Positions 14,870 through 23,907 are shown, numbered from the stretch's first letter. The stretch is 34,441 nt of DNA from Prevotella sp. CAG:1185 (GCA_000436695.1 HF992545.1:1-34441); one strand, 5' to 3'. The notes: a model not told the origin generated them from the sequence alone. Made by a program: numbers and translations.

Positions 14870-16050
14870 TGTACACACAAAATACTCCAGTACATGTAAA
14901 GCTGTGGCACAAGGATTTTTGGTTGATGGCAGTAGCCAATCTATTACTAACGGTTTCTGTCTATATCCAAATTCCTTTGTTGCCTGTATGGATGATTAAC
15001 AATGCCGGATTTTCCTCTACTGTAGTAGCTATTTCATTAGGAATATTCGGCTTGGGAGTTTTTTCCCTTGGCTGTTTCTGTTCATATTTAGTACAGAAAT
15101 ACCGTAGAAATTTAGTTTGTATAAGAGCGATTTTGGTTCTTATTGTGAGTTTTGGTGTATTGTATTATATTCAAAGGGGGCATGTATTTCAAATTGAAGG
15201 ATACATTCTTGTACCAGCAATCAGGTTTATTCAAGGTGCAGCCTTTGGACTTGCTCAGATGGTATTGTCCAGTACATTGATAATTGATACCAGTGAGTCA
15301 TTTCAGCGTACGGAGGCTAATCATTCATCTGCATGGTTTTCTCGCTTAGCGCTATCAATAGGACCATTGCTTTTTATGTTTCTATCTCCTATTTTTAATT
15401 CAAGTACAATAACTTTAATATCTGCAATATTATGCTTATTGTCAGTATGTTTAATACTTTCGGTAAAGTTTCCGTTTAGAGCACCCGCAGATGTTATTTG
15501 TAAAGTTTCATTAGACCGTTTCTTTTTGCCTCAAGGCAAATGGTTGTTTATAAATCTTACATTGGTTACAATTGTTGTTGGATTATTCTTAGCTTCAGAG
15601 CATACAATAACATTCTATGTTATGTTAATGGCTGGTTTTATTTTGGCAATGCTTTCACAGCGTTTTGTGTTTGTAAATGCCGAACTGAAGAGTGAGGTCA
15701 TTACAGGTGTTTTACTTATGCTTGCATCGTGCTTACTAATATACACAGGCGATAAGAATGCTATAATTTTCATTTCTCCTGTATTATTTGGATGTGGAAT
15801 AGGAATTATAGGAGCTCGTCTTTTATTGTTCTTTTTAAAACTAAGTCGTCATTGTCAACGTGGAACATCGCAGAGCACGTTCTTTTTGGCATGGGAATTT
15901 GGTATTTCATTAGGATTATTTTTAGGCTATTATTTTTTCTATAAAGATTTATATAACATTTACCTTGTTGCAATAATGATATTATGCGTAGCATTATTAA
16001 TGTATATGACATTCACGCATAAATGGTATATCAGAAATAAAAACAGATAG
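14869..16050 (+). CDS. MFS-type transporter, 12 membrane helices
   Basis: Inner-membrane major facilitator superfamily protein of 393 residues. About twelve hydrophobic helices can be picked out, starting with FWLMAVANLLLTVSVYIQIP near residue 17. A loop YLVQKYRRN near 75-83 takes the place of the usual cytoplasmic RxGRR-type motif between helices 2 and 3. The substrate cannot be read from the sequence. Its ATG overlaps the panB stop, which suggests a linked role such as uptake or export of a metabolite around pantothenate, but stop-start coupling in Bacteroidetes often joins unrelated genes. A terminator hairpin follows at 16133-16174. Confidence 0.82.
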   Translation: MYTQNTPVHVKLWHKDFWLMAVANLLLTVSVYIQIPLLPVWMINNAGFSSTVVAISLGIFGLGVFSLGCFCSYLVQKYRRNLVCIRAILVLIVSFGVLYYIQRGHVFQIEGYILVPAIRFIQGAAFGLAQMVLSSTLIIDTSESFQRTEANHSSAWFSRLALSIGPLLFMFLSPIFNSSTITLISAILCLLSVCLILSVKFPFRAPADVICKVSLDRFFLPQGKWLFINLTLVTIVVGLFLASEHTITFYVMLMAGFILAMLSQRFVFVNAELKSEVITGVLLMLASCLLIYTGDKNAIIFISPVLFGCGIGIIGARLLLFFLKLSRHCQRGTSQSTFFLAWEFGISLGLFLGYYFFYKDLYNIYLVAIMILCVALLMYMTFTHKWYIRNKNR

Positions 16051-16132
16051 TGTTATATTCAAGAACATTATAATGAATATAGCATTAAAATCGTGGCTAG
16101 GCTTTAATGGATATATCTTTAATTGAATATAA

Positions 16133-16174
16133 AAAGTGTGATATGTTATTATTTTAATAAACATGTCACACTTT
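16133..16174. terminator. Bidirectional terminator between the MFS and DUF4861 genes
   Basis: AAAGTGTGATATGTT (16133-16147) pairs with AACATGTCACACTTT (16160-16174) over 15 bp with one G-U pair and a 12-base loop; A-rich and T-rich flanks serve both directions. Smaller inverted repeats nearby are CATTAAA/TTTAATG (16083-16109) and AGAGG/CCTCT (16201-16245). Nothing else was found in the 251-base gap. Confidence 0.8.
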
Positions 16175-16301
16175 AAATTTTAAACATATAAAATAATTAT
16201 AGAGGCTTTAATTAAAAGATATAATACAAATACATATAAACCTCTTTTTGCGACATTTCACGTATATAACTACGTAAAATATTATTCTTTCTAATATTTA
16301 A

Positions 16302-17525
16302 TCATTTGACGATGATTGGCTCTTGGCATTCTGCTTTCCATTCTTTAAGAAAATCGAACCATTGTTCTGCATTATGATATCCAAAATTTTCATTATCACT
16401 ACAGAATGTGATCATATAGTTTATCTCATTTGTATTAGAACCAATCACAAATGCGTAATTGTCTTTATTGGCAGGCTCTTCACTTATAATATATTTCTCT
16501 GGAATATAAATACCCAAACCTACAGTTTCTTTTTTGTGACCGGCACTATCTTTTTCAGAGACAGGCCAATCTGTACCCCAGCATCCACGTAAGCCTTTCT
16601 TGTCAGAAAACTCCTTAGAATTTTTTACATTTATTATACCTGTTGAGAACTTATAACCTGTTACCGGTTTGTTAAATTTAGCTTTTACATAACATTCTCT
16701 TTTGCCGGCATAAAGAATATAATATGTTGTCATATCGACAGGTTCTTGTCCTGACTGTGGTATCCATGCAAGATCTTTAACTTCAACTATGGTTCGTAGT
16801 GGACCGCGGGATATTATGCGTTGACTTCTTTTATCTACATCTGTCAGCATTGTAGGCTTTGAGCCGTCCCAGCCTCTCAGTGTACCAAGACCAAGTGTTG
16901 AACCAACCCACAGAACGTCATCACCAAATCCGGCATTCTTTTGATTTGCATCTGGGTAAAATTGTGTTTGTTTCAATTCTAATCCCCTTTTATATTTTCC
17001 ATAAATATCAACGGTCTGTCTATGGTCGAAATATATTCTATATGCTACCATGTCATTTTCAAAGGCCGCCCCATGATGATGTATTGACCAATATGGGTTA
17101 ACGCCACGGTCAACAGTAAGATTTGAAATGTATAGATTCTGTTTATTGCTTTCTTTTATTTTTTTGTTACTTAATAACATTTCGACATACACCTGTGACG
17201 TATAGTCTTTAAGTTTTCCCTCATTATACAGAGTAACATTAACTTTTTTAGATGACTTTTTGTCAATATCTGTGATAAAACAAAGTTCATCCATCTTTCC
17301 ATCCTGATCTAAATCGTCAAGCTGACAAGGGATTTCTTCTCCTTCACATTTAACTAGAGCAGATTTAACATCACCAGCATTATAGTTTCTGAGATTAAGC
17401 ACTATTGGTTCATTGTTTTTCGAAATTTTCGAATTGTTTGTAATCGTAATGTTAAAGTTCTTCTGTGCTATTCCAGGGACACATACTAGTAAAAATAATA
17501 CGTTTGATAAAATTTTTTTGTTCAT
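16302..17525 (-). CDS. DUF4861-domain protein, secreted
   Basis: Exported protein of about 407 residues. The signal peptide MNKKILSNVLFLLVCVPGIA is followed by an N-terminal Ig-like part with an acidic loop DLDQDGKMDE, possibly calcium-binding, then the DUF4861 core with WSIHHHGAAFENDMVAYRIY, DIYGK, GFGDDVLW and GLGTLRGWDG. From memory DUF4861 proteins are often found in Bacteroidetes polysaccharide-utilisation loci for pectin-like or other acidic glycans, but this one has no SusC/SusD, regulator or glycosidase beside it. The ATG at 17525 was chosen because the -7 box 17547-17554 overlaps the alternative start at 17549. Enzymatic activity is unknown; the His cluster HHHGA is a candidate site. 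Confidence 0.75.
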   Translation of the reverse strand: MNKKILSNVLFLLVCVPGIAQKNFNITITNNSKISKNNEPIVLNLRNYNAGDVKSALVKCEGEEIPCQLDDLDQDGKMDELCFITDIDKKSSKKVNVTLYNEGKLKDYTSQVYVEMLLSNKKIKESNKQNLYISNLTVDRGVNPYWSIHHHGAAFENDMVAYRIYFDHRQTVDIYGKYKRGLELKQTQFYPDANQKNAGFGDDVLWVGSTLGLGTLRGWDGSKPTMLTDVDKRSQRIISRGPLRTIVEVKDLAWIPQSGQEPVDMTTYYILYAGKRECYVKAKFNKPVTGYKFSTGIINVKNSKEFSDKKGLRGCWGTDWPVSEKDSAGHKKETVGLGIYIPEKYIISEEPANKDNYAFVIGSNTNEINYMITFCSDNENFGYHNAEQWFDFLKEWKAECQEPIIVK

Positions 17526-17546
17526 TATAATAGATTTTTGTTTTTG

Positions 17547-17578
17547 CAAATATACATCTAAAAATTTTAAATTGCAAT
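17547..17578 (-). promoter_or_regulatory. Promoter of the DUF4861 gene
   Basis: On the minus strand, ATTG at 17578-17575 and TATATTTG at 17554-17547 are separated by 20 bp, placing the transcription start just upstream of the ATG at 17525. Confidence 0.65.
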
Positions 17579-17766
17579 ATTACTATAATTATTAATGTTA
17601 TTTTTTCCATATAAAGCTAGTGTTCTATAGTTGGTTTGTAGATTTATTTTTTATGGAGTTTAGGTAATATTTATGCGATTTAAATTCGATATTTTGACTG
17701 ATTTTTATAGAATTAAAGTTAAATTGCTCTATTTTAAAGTTTTATTTAATTTTTTTAGCTAAAATA

Positions 17767-17797
17767 TTTGACAATAAATTGTTTTTTACTATCTTTG
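17767..17797 (+). promoter_or_regulatory. Promoter of the GldB-like gene (TTTG-19-TATCTTTG)
   Basis: -33 TTTG at 17767-17770 and -7 TATCTTTG at 17790-17797 match the consensus exactly. The predicted start of transcription near 17804 excludes the TTG at 17779 as translation start. Confidence 0.78.
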
Positions 17798-17820
17798 CAA
17801 AGCAAAAGATTAATGTAATA

Positions 17821-18633
17821 GTGAAATTTTCCAATTGGTTATTATTGTTATTGGTCATTCTTTTTGAGGCATGTGAATTAAAATTAAAGCCTTTTGAAGA
17901 AGAGAGCGTCAAGCAACGTATTGAAGTATGTCGCTATGATCGCTTAGAAAGTCAGTATCTTACCACAGGGGATTTTTCGGCTCTTCAACAGATGAATACC
18001 GATTATCCGATGGAAACACGGACGTTACTTGAAGATGTATTAAGGATTGGCGAAGTTAACGATCCTCAGATTAATCATAAGTTCTTAGCATTTTATCAAG
18101 ACTCTACACTCCAGACAATCATATCTGATGCTGAATCACAATATGCAAATATGGAGGATATCAACAAACAGCTGAATAGTGCATTTGACAGGTTGAAAGT
18201 TTATATACCTGCAATACCAATTCCACAGGTTTATGCTCAAATAGGAGCATTAGACCAAAGTATAGTTGTTGGAAATCAGACTATAGGTATTTCTCTTGAC
18301 AAGTATTTGGGAAAGGATTATCCTCTTTATAAGAAATATTATTATCCTGCCCAAATAAAAACAATGACACGAGAAAATATTGTGCCAGACTGTCTGAATT
18401 TTTATCTTCTTAGTCTTTATCCAATGTATGATTTTGAGTCAAGAACACAATTGGAAAGAGATTTGCATATTGGTAAAATTATGTGGGTTTGTAATATAGC
18501 TTTAGGAAATAAGTTTTTTAAGTCTCGTTATATTAATATAATTGATCAGTACATGAATAGAAATAAATCTATTTCAATAGAAAGCCTTTTAAAAAATAAA
18601 GACTATTCAAATATAATAAAGACTATAAAATAA
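17821..18633 (+). CDS. GldB-like lipoprotein (GTG start)
   Basis: Predicted lipoprotein of 270 residues. A hydrophobic signal (WLLLLLVILF) ends in EAC with Cys18 as the lipidation site. The body resembles the gliding motility lipoprotein GldB family: KVYIPAIPIPQVYAQIG, the GISLDKYLGKDYPLYKKY region and ENIVPDCLNFYLL. The promoter at 17767-17797 forces a start downstream of 17797. The first usable in-frame codon is GTG at 17821, directly before the signal peptide; no ATG fits. GldB homologues are common in non-gliding Bacteroidales, where the role is not clear; the family name does not imply motility here. A strong hairpin follows at 18734. Confidence 0.74.
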   Translation: MKFSNWLLLLLVILFEACELKLKPFEEESVKQRIEVCRYDRLESQYLTTGDFSALQQMNTDYPMETRTLLEDVLRIGEVNDPQINHKFLAFYQDSTLQTIISDAESQYANMEDINKQLNSAFDRLKVYIPAIPIPQVYAQIGALDQSIVVGNQTIGISLDKYLGKDYPLYKKYYYPAQIKTMTRENIVPDCLNFYLLSLYPMYDFESRTQLERDLHIGKIMWVCNIALGNKFFKSRYINIIDQYMNRNKSISIESLLKNKDYSNIIKTIK

Positions 18634-18733
18634 AGATTTCGGGTATTAATATTGCTAAATATTGTATTGTAATAAAATAGATTGCAATGTTTAACTGACA
18701 TAAAAAGCGGAATTCAATTAACTATAAATTAAT

Positions 18734-18765
18734 GGCTGAGTTACATATCGTAATTCAGCCGTTTT
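18734..18765 (+). terminator. Terminator after the GldB-like gene
   Basis: GGCTGAGTTAC (18734-18744) pairs with GTAATTCAGCC (18750-18760) in an 11-bp stem with one G-U pair and a 5-base loop, followed by GTTTT. It is compact and typical of intrinsic terminators. Confidence 0.8.
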
Positions 18766-18776
18766 CATGTAAAAAC

Positions 18777-18812
18777 TCAGTGAGTTTTAATTACAAATTC
18801 AGTGAGTTTTAA
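18777..18812 (+). repeat. Two direct copies of TCAGTGAGTTTTAA, 22 bp apart
   Basis: The 14-mer is at 18777-18790 and 18799-18812. The first copy is part of a palindrome (AAAACTCA-G-TGAGTTTT, 18772-18788); the second is a partial one. The 22-bp period, about two helical turns, would place two bound proteins on one face of the DNA upstream of the beta-helix lipoprotein gene. Confidence 0.55.
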
Positions 18813-18924
18813 AGCATATGTCATTGATTATGTCATATATGCATAAAATTTGTGCTTTTATTATTAAAAATAACATATCCATAATAAAAATATAAAGTCT
18901 TGGTATTTTTATTTAGAATAAGCA

Positions 18925-18944
18925 CCGATAAATAAATTTATCGG
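18925..18944. promoter_or_regulatory. Operator-like palindrome CCGATAAA-TAAA-TTTATCGG
   Basis: A perfect 8-bp inverted repeat with a 4-base centre fills the space where the -33 element and spacer should be, ending 2 bases before the -7 box at 18947. No T-run follows, so it is not a terminator. This position suits repressor binding or recruitment of an activator. Confidence 0.55.
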
Positions 18945-18946
18945 CT

Positions 18947-18954
18947 TATCTTTG
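18947..18954 (+). promoter_or_regulatory. -7 box TATCTTTG of the beta-helix lipoprotein gene
   Basis: TAnnTTTG match followed by C, 40 bases before the ATG at 18995. A -33 TTTG is absent; the palindrome 18925-18944 takes its place. Confidence 0.6.
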
Positions 18955-18994
18955 CATAAAAGCAATATAATAAGTTTAACATCGTTATATTAAT

Positions 18995-20461
18995 ATGAAT
19001 ACAAGAAATATAATCCTATTAATAAGTTTTGTGTGTCTTTTGATTTCGTGTACAGATGACGATTCTTTTTCATTATCAAAATCTGATATCTTGACGTTTT
19101 CATCTGACACAATAAGCATGGATACAGTTTTTTCTACCGTTCCGACGTCTACACGTACCTTTTGGGTTTACAATAGGGCTGGTGATGGCATAAGATGTTC
19201 CAAGATACGTTTGGTACGTGGAAATCAAATCGGATTCAGAATTAATGTTGACTGTGAATATTTAAGTCCGTCTACGGGATATCAAATTTCTAATGTGGAA
19301 ATACGTAAAAATGATAGCATTAGGGTTTCTGTGAAGTTGACATCCCCTGAAAGTGGAAAAACAGATCCTCAACTGCTTGAGGATGAACTCGTATTTACAT
19401 TGGAAAGCGGAGTGGAACAGAAAATAGCATTGAATGCTTATACATGGGATGCAAATTTATTGAAAAATGTATATATAAAAAATGATACAACTATAGGAAA
19501 CGGGATAAAGCCTACTGTTATATATGGAGGGCTGACGGTTGATAGTTGTGCTACATTGAATATTGCATCTGGTTCAACAATATATTTCCATGGTGACGCA
19601 GGTATAAATGTCTATGGCCGTATTATATCAGAAGGAACGCCTGATAAGAATATTATTCTTCGTGGTGATAGAACTGACAAGATGTTTGACTATCTCCCAT
19701 ATGACAATGTGAGTGGGCAATGGCTCGGGATTCATTTTTATGAATCTTCTTATGACAATAAAATTTATTATACAGATATTCATAGTACATTTGATGGTAT
19801 TGTTTGCGATTCTTCAGATGTCTCACGTTCTAAGCTTCAATTGTATAACAGCACTGTCCACAATTGTCAAGGATATGGCGTAAAATCAGAAAATTGTTTA
19901 ATAGATATGCGTAATTGTCAGATATCCAATACATTAAATGATTGTGTCGCAATTTATGGTGGATGTGTTACGATACGGCAATGCACATTGGCACAATTTT
20001 ATCCATTTGACTCAAATCGTGGAGATGCTTTATATTTTTCAAATTTCTCTGGTGAGCGTTATCTGCCATTATTAAAGATGGATTGTCTTAATAGTATTGT
20101 TACTGGTTATGCTAATGATGTTATATCAGGTGTACGCATGGATGATGAAACAAAAGAGTTTAATTATAGATTTATAAATTCGTTGCTTCGGACAGAGAAG
20201 GCAGAAGACGAAGAGAATATTATTAATGTCATCTATGAAGATATTGAGGATACCGCAACTGTTTCTGGTGAGAAAAACTTTGTATTGGTTGACATTGACA
20301 AACAGAGATATAACTTTCATCTGAAAGAAAAGTCTCTAGCTGTCGATTCTGCAAATATTGAATATTCTTTGCCGGAAGACCGCGATGGGAAACAGAGAGA
20401 TGAGCGTCCGGATATAGGCTGCTATGAATTTTTTAAGGAAAATATAAGCGAAAATGAATAA
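18995..20461 (+). CDS. Surface-type lipoprotein with right-handed parallel beta-helix
   Basis: Lipoprotein of 488 residues. The signal peptide ends LLISC (Cys19), and the following TDDD is an acidic run of the kind that routes Bacteroidetes lipoproteins to the cell surface. An N-terminal beta-sandwich (about 30-150, with DTVFSTVPTSTRTF) precedes a run of short repeating strands (about 165-420, for example YGGLTVDSCATLNIASGSTIYF, cut here at an arbitrary point, and LYNSTVHNCQGYGVKSENC) typical of a parallel beta-helix. The C-terminus has DRDGKQRDERPDIGCYEF, the ending seen in choice-of-anchor-type and pectate-lyase-like proteins. No catalytic residues were recognised, so it is more likely a binding or adhesive surface protein. 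It is followed after 14 bases by cdd. An operator-like palindrome sits in its promoter. Confidence 0.8.
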   Translation: MNTRNIILLISFVCLLISCTDDDSFSLSKSDILTFSSDTISMDTVFSTVPTSTRTFWVYNRAGDGIRCSKIRLVRGNQIGFRINVDCEYLSPSTGYQISNVEIRKNDSIRVSVKLTSPESGKTDPQLLEDELVFTLESGVEQKIALNAYTWDANLLKNVYIKNDTTIGNGIKPTVIYGGLTVDSCATLNIASGSTIYFHGDAGINVYGRIISEGTPDKNIILRGDRTDKMFDYLPYDNVSGQWLGIHFYESSYDNKIYYTDIHSTFDGIVCDSSDVSRSKLQLYNSTVHNCQGYGVKSENCLIDMRNCQISNTLNDCVAIYGGCVTIRQCTLAQFYPFDSNRGDALYFSNFSGERYLPLLKMDCLNSIVTGYANDVISGVRMDDETKEFNYRFINSLLRTEKAEDEENIINVIYEDIEDTATVSGEKNFVLVDIDKQRYNFHLKEKSLAVDSANIEYSLPEDRDGKQRDERPDIGCYEFFKENISENE

Positions 20462-20475
20462 ATATAAACTTAGAT

Positions 20476-20955
20476 ATGAAAAAAGTCATTATAAAATCAG
20501 AGTTTAGCCTTTTCAAATTTGAGGAATTGGATGATGTATTAAAAACATTAGTAAGTAAAGCTATCGATGCTACAGATAACTCATATTCGCCTTATTCAAA
20601 TTTTAAGGTTGGTGCAGCATTACAACTTGAAGATGGCACAATTGTTATTGGAGCTAATCAAGAGAATGCCGCATTTTCAGTAACTATGTGTGCTGAACGT
20701 TCTGCAATATTCAATGCTCAATCAAATCATCCAGATCTTGCTATAACAACAATAGCGATAGCTGCAAAAAATGTTAACGGCTTGGTTCATACTCCTATTT
20801 CACCATGCGGTTCATGCCGTCAGGTAATATTAGAGATGGAACAAAGATATAAATGTAATATAAAAATTTTACTTTGTGGTTCAGAAGGTATATATGTGAT
20901 TAACAGTATAAAAGACCTGTTGCCTTTATCGTTTGTAGATGAATCAATGCGGTAA
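20476..20955 (+). CDS. cdd: Cytidine deaminase
   Basis: Zinc enzyme of pyrimidine salvage converting cytidine and deoxycytidine to uridine and deoxyuridine. Cys72 and catalytic Glu74 lie in MCAERSA, and zinc ligands Cys111 and Cys114 in SPCGSCRQ; SPYSNFKVGAAL and NQENAAF are substrate-site motifs. Length 159 residues fits the homotetrameric class. It lies 14 bases after the beta-helix lipoprotein gene and is probably cotranscribed, though the two have no evident functional link. A 13-bp hairpin follows. Confidence 0.95.
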   Translation: MKKVIIKSEFSLFKFEELDDVLKTLVSKAIDATDNSYSPYSNFKVGAALQLEDGTIVIGANQENAAFSVTMCAERSAIFNAQSNHPDLAITTIAIAAKNVNGLVHTPISPCGSCRQVILEMEQRYKCNIKILLCGSEGIYVINSIKDLLPLSFVDESMR

Positions 20956-20981
20956 AGTATATTGAATTAAGTATGAATATT

Positions 20982-21035
20982 TTAAGGTTATCCCAGATAT
21001 TAATTGCAAAAGATTCGTATCCGGGATAACCTTAA
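20982..21035. terminator. Long hairpin between cdd and addB-like genes
   Basis: TTAAGGTTATCCC (20982-20994) and GGGATAACCTTAA (21023-21035) form a perfect 13-bp stem that can be extended, after one mismatch, by GATA/TATC. The T-runs are poor, so termination may depend on stem strength or the hairpin may mainly protect mRNA ends. Confidence 0.68.
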
Positions 21036-21051
21036 TGGATATAATTAAGCA

Positions 21052-23907
21052 TCAGTATCCGCATAAACGCGCATACGGACAATTTATACAAGTCTTCTTT
21101 TCTGTCGTATGTGTAAATGGAGTTGATTTATCAAATATTTCAGACAATATTGCTTTAATATTATCCATGAAGTCTGGAATAAATTCTGAAATATCATTTA
21201 TTTTCTTTTTATCAATAGATATTATTGGATTATATCCTTCTTCAGATGAATGTTGAATAAATAGCAATGCGGGACTTACGGGTAAATTACTATTGTTGTA
21301 TTTTTTATTTGTCCGAACTATCAATGAATACAGCATTATTTGTAGATAATAGTCAGCATGTATTTCTGTATTTAACGGACGCATAAATATATCTTCCAAA
21401 GATTTAGCATCTTTAAGTTTGCTGCTTCCTGTCTTATAGTCGACTATTCTGATTTTTTCGGTATTACTTTCAGTGTCCACAATCTTATCCATTCTGTCTA
21501 TACGACCACCTATGCATATTTTTCTTTCACACCCGTTTGCAATAAATGTAACATTATCATACACATCATTTTCAATACCGACAATAGTAAACGGCGCCAA
21601 AGACAAATCAATCTCAATCAATCTTTTTAGATATCTTATTATTACTTCTCTGTTAATAAGTTGCAATCCATTATAAAATATTTTATTGTCCTTACCGTTA
21701 TATTCTTGTTTAAAATATATATTGTAGAAAGCTTCATCAACAATTCTTTCAATTAAGAAATGATTTTTTAGTATGTTATTTATGGTCTCTTTTTTGATGA
21801 TGCGATTTTCTCCATTAAGATATTTACGATATAATATTTCTGCTGCATCATGAAAAATATTGCCAAACATTCTGTTGTCCATCTCGTATGTATCATCGAG
21901 TTCTTTTATCTTGGCAATATTATAGTAATAAAATTGCAACGGACACCGCATATATCTGTTTATTGATGTTGGAGAAATAAAGTTCATAGCATCTAAGGCA
22001 CAGGCTATAGCTTCATCCTTTACAATGACTTTTGGCTTAGAATATATAAGTTGTTGGTCGGCCTTTAATGAAATTCTTTTTATATTAAAGTTTCCATCTG
22101 TTAAAAGTTGAAGCATGAACCGACTCATTTCTCCCGTATGTCCATCTTCTGTAGAATTGTTATACACAATAGTTACATCAGAAGCTCTTTGTATCAAATT
22201 ATAAAAATAATATGCATATATAGCAACCTTGTTATCTACCGTAGTAAGTTCGTATGCTTTTCTGATAGAGTAGGGTATAAAAGAAGAATCTGTTATCCCT
22301 TTAGGCATGTTTCCTTCATTGCATGATAGAATCAGTATGTGGTCAAAGTCTAAGTTTCTGGTTTCAAGTATACCCATAACTTGAATTCCTTCAGCCGGTT
22401 CACCATGAAATGGAATTGATGTAGAATTAATAAGTTGTACAATAAGTTTTTGTAATGTTATCGAGTCTACATCAAGATCTCCAGAACAGACAAGTTCGTT
22501 TAGTCTGTTACATAGAGTATACATTCTGAATATTGATTCCTGAAACAGAGGATCTCTGTCATCATTATTTATGTTTATAGCTACACGTTTCAATATATCC
22601 ATCAGCCATTGCATCAATGCATTATTGTCATTCTGCAATTCGAAAAGTCTTCTGTATTCATCTTTATTGAGAATTTGTAATGTAGGATAGTAAATGTTCT
22701 TCTCTTTTAATTCAGCCAAGAGTTCTGAACATTTATCTGATATATATTGTGCATAAGGATGCGACAAAACCTGAATTACATATGAAAGTTGATATCTGTC
22801 TTTATTGCTTGAAAACCCTTTTAACTTCAAGTCTAATAATTGAAGGACAAATGATGAAACTGGAGTCTGAAACAATGGATACCCAGATGTTATGTTAACA
22901 CAATCGACTTCTTTTGGTATACAATGTATTATTGTAGGCAAAAGAGATTCGTCGCATAAAACAATGGCTGTATTTTTACCATACTTATATCTGTCATGTT
23001 CTTTTAACCAGTCACTTACATACCTTGCCTGTATATTTTCTGTCGATGCATTGGCGTAAACAATATTCTTATGTGATGAAAAATTATCATATATCTCTTT
23101 ATCTGATAAGTCTAGCTCATTTGGAAACATCTTAAGATACTTTGATATATAATGACCGGCTTCATTTGTTTTCGGTGTCATGTAAAAAGAATCAAAATCC
23201 CAATAAAATCCGGCTTTATGTTCTTTTTGCAAATTAGAGAATATTTCTTGTTCAACTTTCTGTACCATATTGAATCCTACAAACAAGTATTTATCATATT
23301 TGTAGTTGATAGTTTGTTGGGCTACATCTCTATATAGCATTCCCTCATATGCTATATTTTGTTTACGTAGTCTTTCTTTGTAGTTGTTATATATATCTTC
23401 AAAATGGCACCACAGCTGAAGAAAACGTTTTTTCAGTTCCGACTTATTGTCTGTGGTAAAGTTACTGAAAAATTTATGCAATATTTCTTTCTGTTCATCT
23501 GTAAGATATGATATATCGTCTAACTCATGCAGGTCTTTGATATTTTTAAACACATTTGAGGCATCGGCCATATTTTTGTCAATGTCGTCAAAATCAGCCA
23601 AAAGCAATTGTCCCCATCCATAAAAATGATCCAGTGACTCATCAATATTAGTACATTCTATAAAACTTTTATGAATCTCACATATCAGTTTTATAGAGTC
23701 GCCTATTAATAAAGATGAGTGTTGGCGAAAGAAATCACTAATAGTAATGTATGCAGGTGACCATAATGGACGACCAGCTTTTATTGCAAGCTGCTCATTT
23801 AAGAACATTGACGCACGTTTATTAGGAAAGACAACAGCTATTTTGGATAAATCTGTGCCGTATTTATTTAAAATATCTTCAGCTACGTATTCTAAAAATT
23901 TTTTCAT
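21052..23907 (-). CDS. AddB-like subunit of the AddAB helicase-nuclease (PD-(D/E)XK)
   Basis: Predicted second subunit of a RecBCD-type end-processing machine for double-strand break repair. The N-terminus has a helicase-like fold (IAVVFPNKRASMFLNE) without a normal Walker A Lys-Thr/Ser motif, as in AddB. The C-terminal nuclease has GGRIDRMD and IVDYKTG. A lone Cys in YMRCPLQF together with CINCPYARLC at the end (Cys940, 943, 949) matches the C...C-x2-C-x5-C iron-sulfur cluster that holds the AddB nuclease domain together. Length is about 951 residues. The ATG at 23907 (MKKFLEYV) is preferred; 23940 would add 11 residues. It lies directly after the addA-like gene in the same direction. Confidence 0.87.
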   Translation of the reverse strand: MKKFLEYVAEDILNKYGTDLSKIAVVFPNKRASMFLNEQLAIKAGRPLWSPAYITISDFFRQHSSLLIGDSIKLICEIHKSFIECTNIDESLDHFYGWGQLLLADFDDIDKNMADASNVFKNIKDLHELDDISYLTDEQKEILHKFFSNFTTDNKSELKKRFLQLWCHFEDIYNNYKERLRKQNIAYEGMLYRDVAQQTINYKYDKYLFVGFNMVQKVEQEIFSNLQKEHKAGFYWDFDSFYMTPKTNEAGHYISKYLKMFPNELDLSDKEIYDNFSSHKNIVYANASTENIQARYVSDWLKEHDRYKYGKNTAIVLCDESLLPTIIHCIPKEVDCVNITSGYPLFQTPVSSFVLQLLDLKLKGFSSNKDRYQLSYVIQVLSHPYAQYISDKCSELLAELKEKNIYYPTLQILNKDEYRRLFELQNDNNALMQWLMDILKRVAININNDDRDPLFQESIFRMYTLCNRLNELVCSGDLDVDSITLQKLIVQLINSTSIPFHGEPAEGIQVMGILETRNLDFDHILILSCNEGNMPKGITDSSFIPYSIRKAYELTTVDNKVAIYAYYFYNLIQRASDVTIVYNNSTEDGHTGEMSRFMLQLLTDGNFNIKRISLKADQQLIYSKPKVIVKDEAIACALDAMNFISPTSINRYMRCPLQFYYYNIAKIKELDDTYEMDNRMFGNIFHDAAEILYRKYLNGENRIIKKETINNILKNHFLIERIVDEAFYNIYFKQEYNGKDNKIFYNGLQLINREVIIRYLKRLIEIDLSLAPFTIVGIENDVYDNVTFIANGCERKICIGGRIDRMDKIVDTESNTEKIRIVDYKTGSSKLKDAKSLEDIFMRPLNTEIHADYYLQIMLYSLIVRTNKKYNNSNLPVSPALLFIQHSSEEGYNPIISIDKKKINDISEFIPDFMDNIKAILSEIFDKSTPFTHTTEKKTCINCPYARLCGY

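Noticed and set aside
17779..17820. N-terminal extension of the GldB-like protein from a TTG codon
   Set aside because: The segment overlaps the -7 box and the predicted start of transcription.
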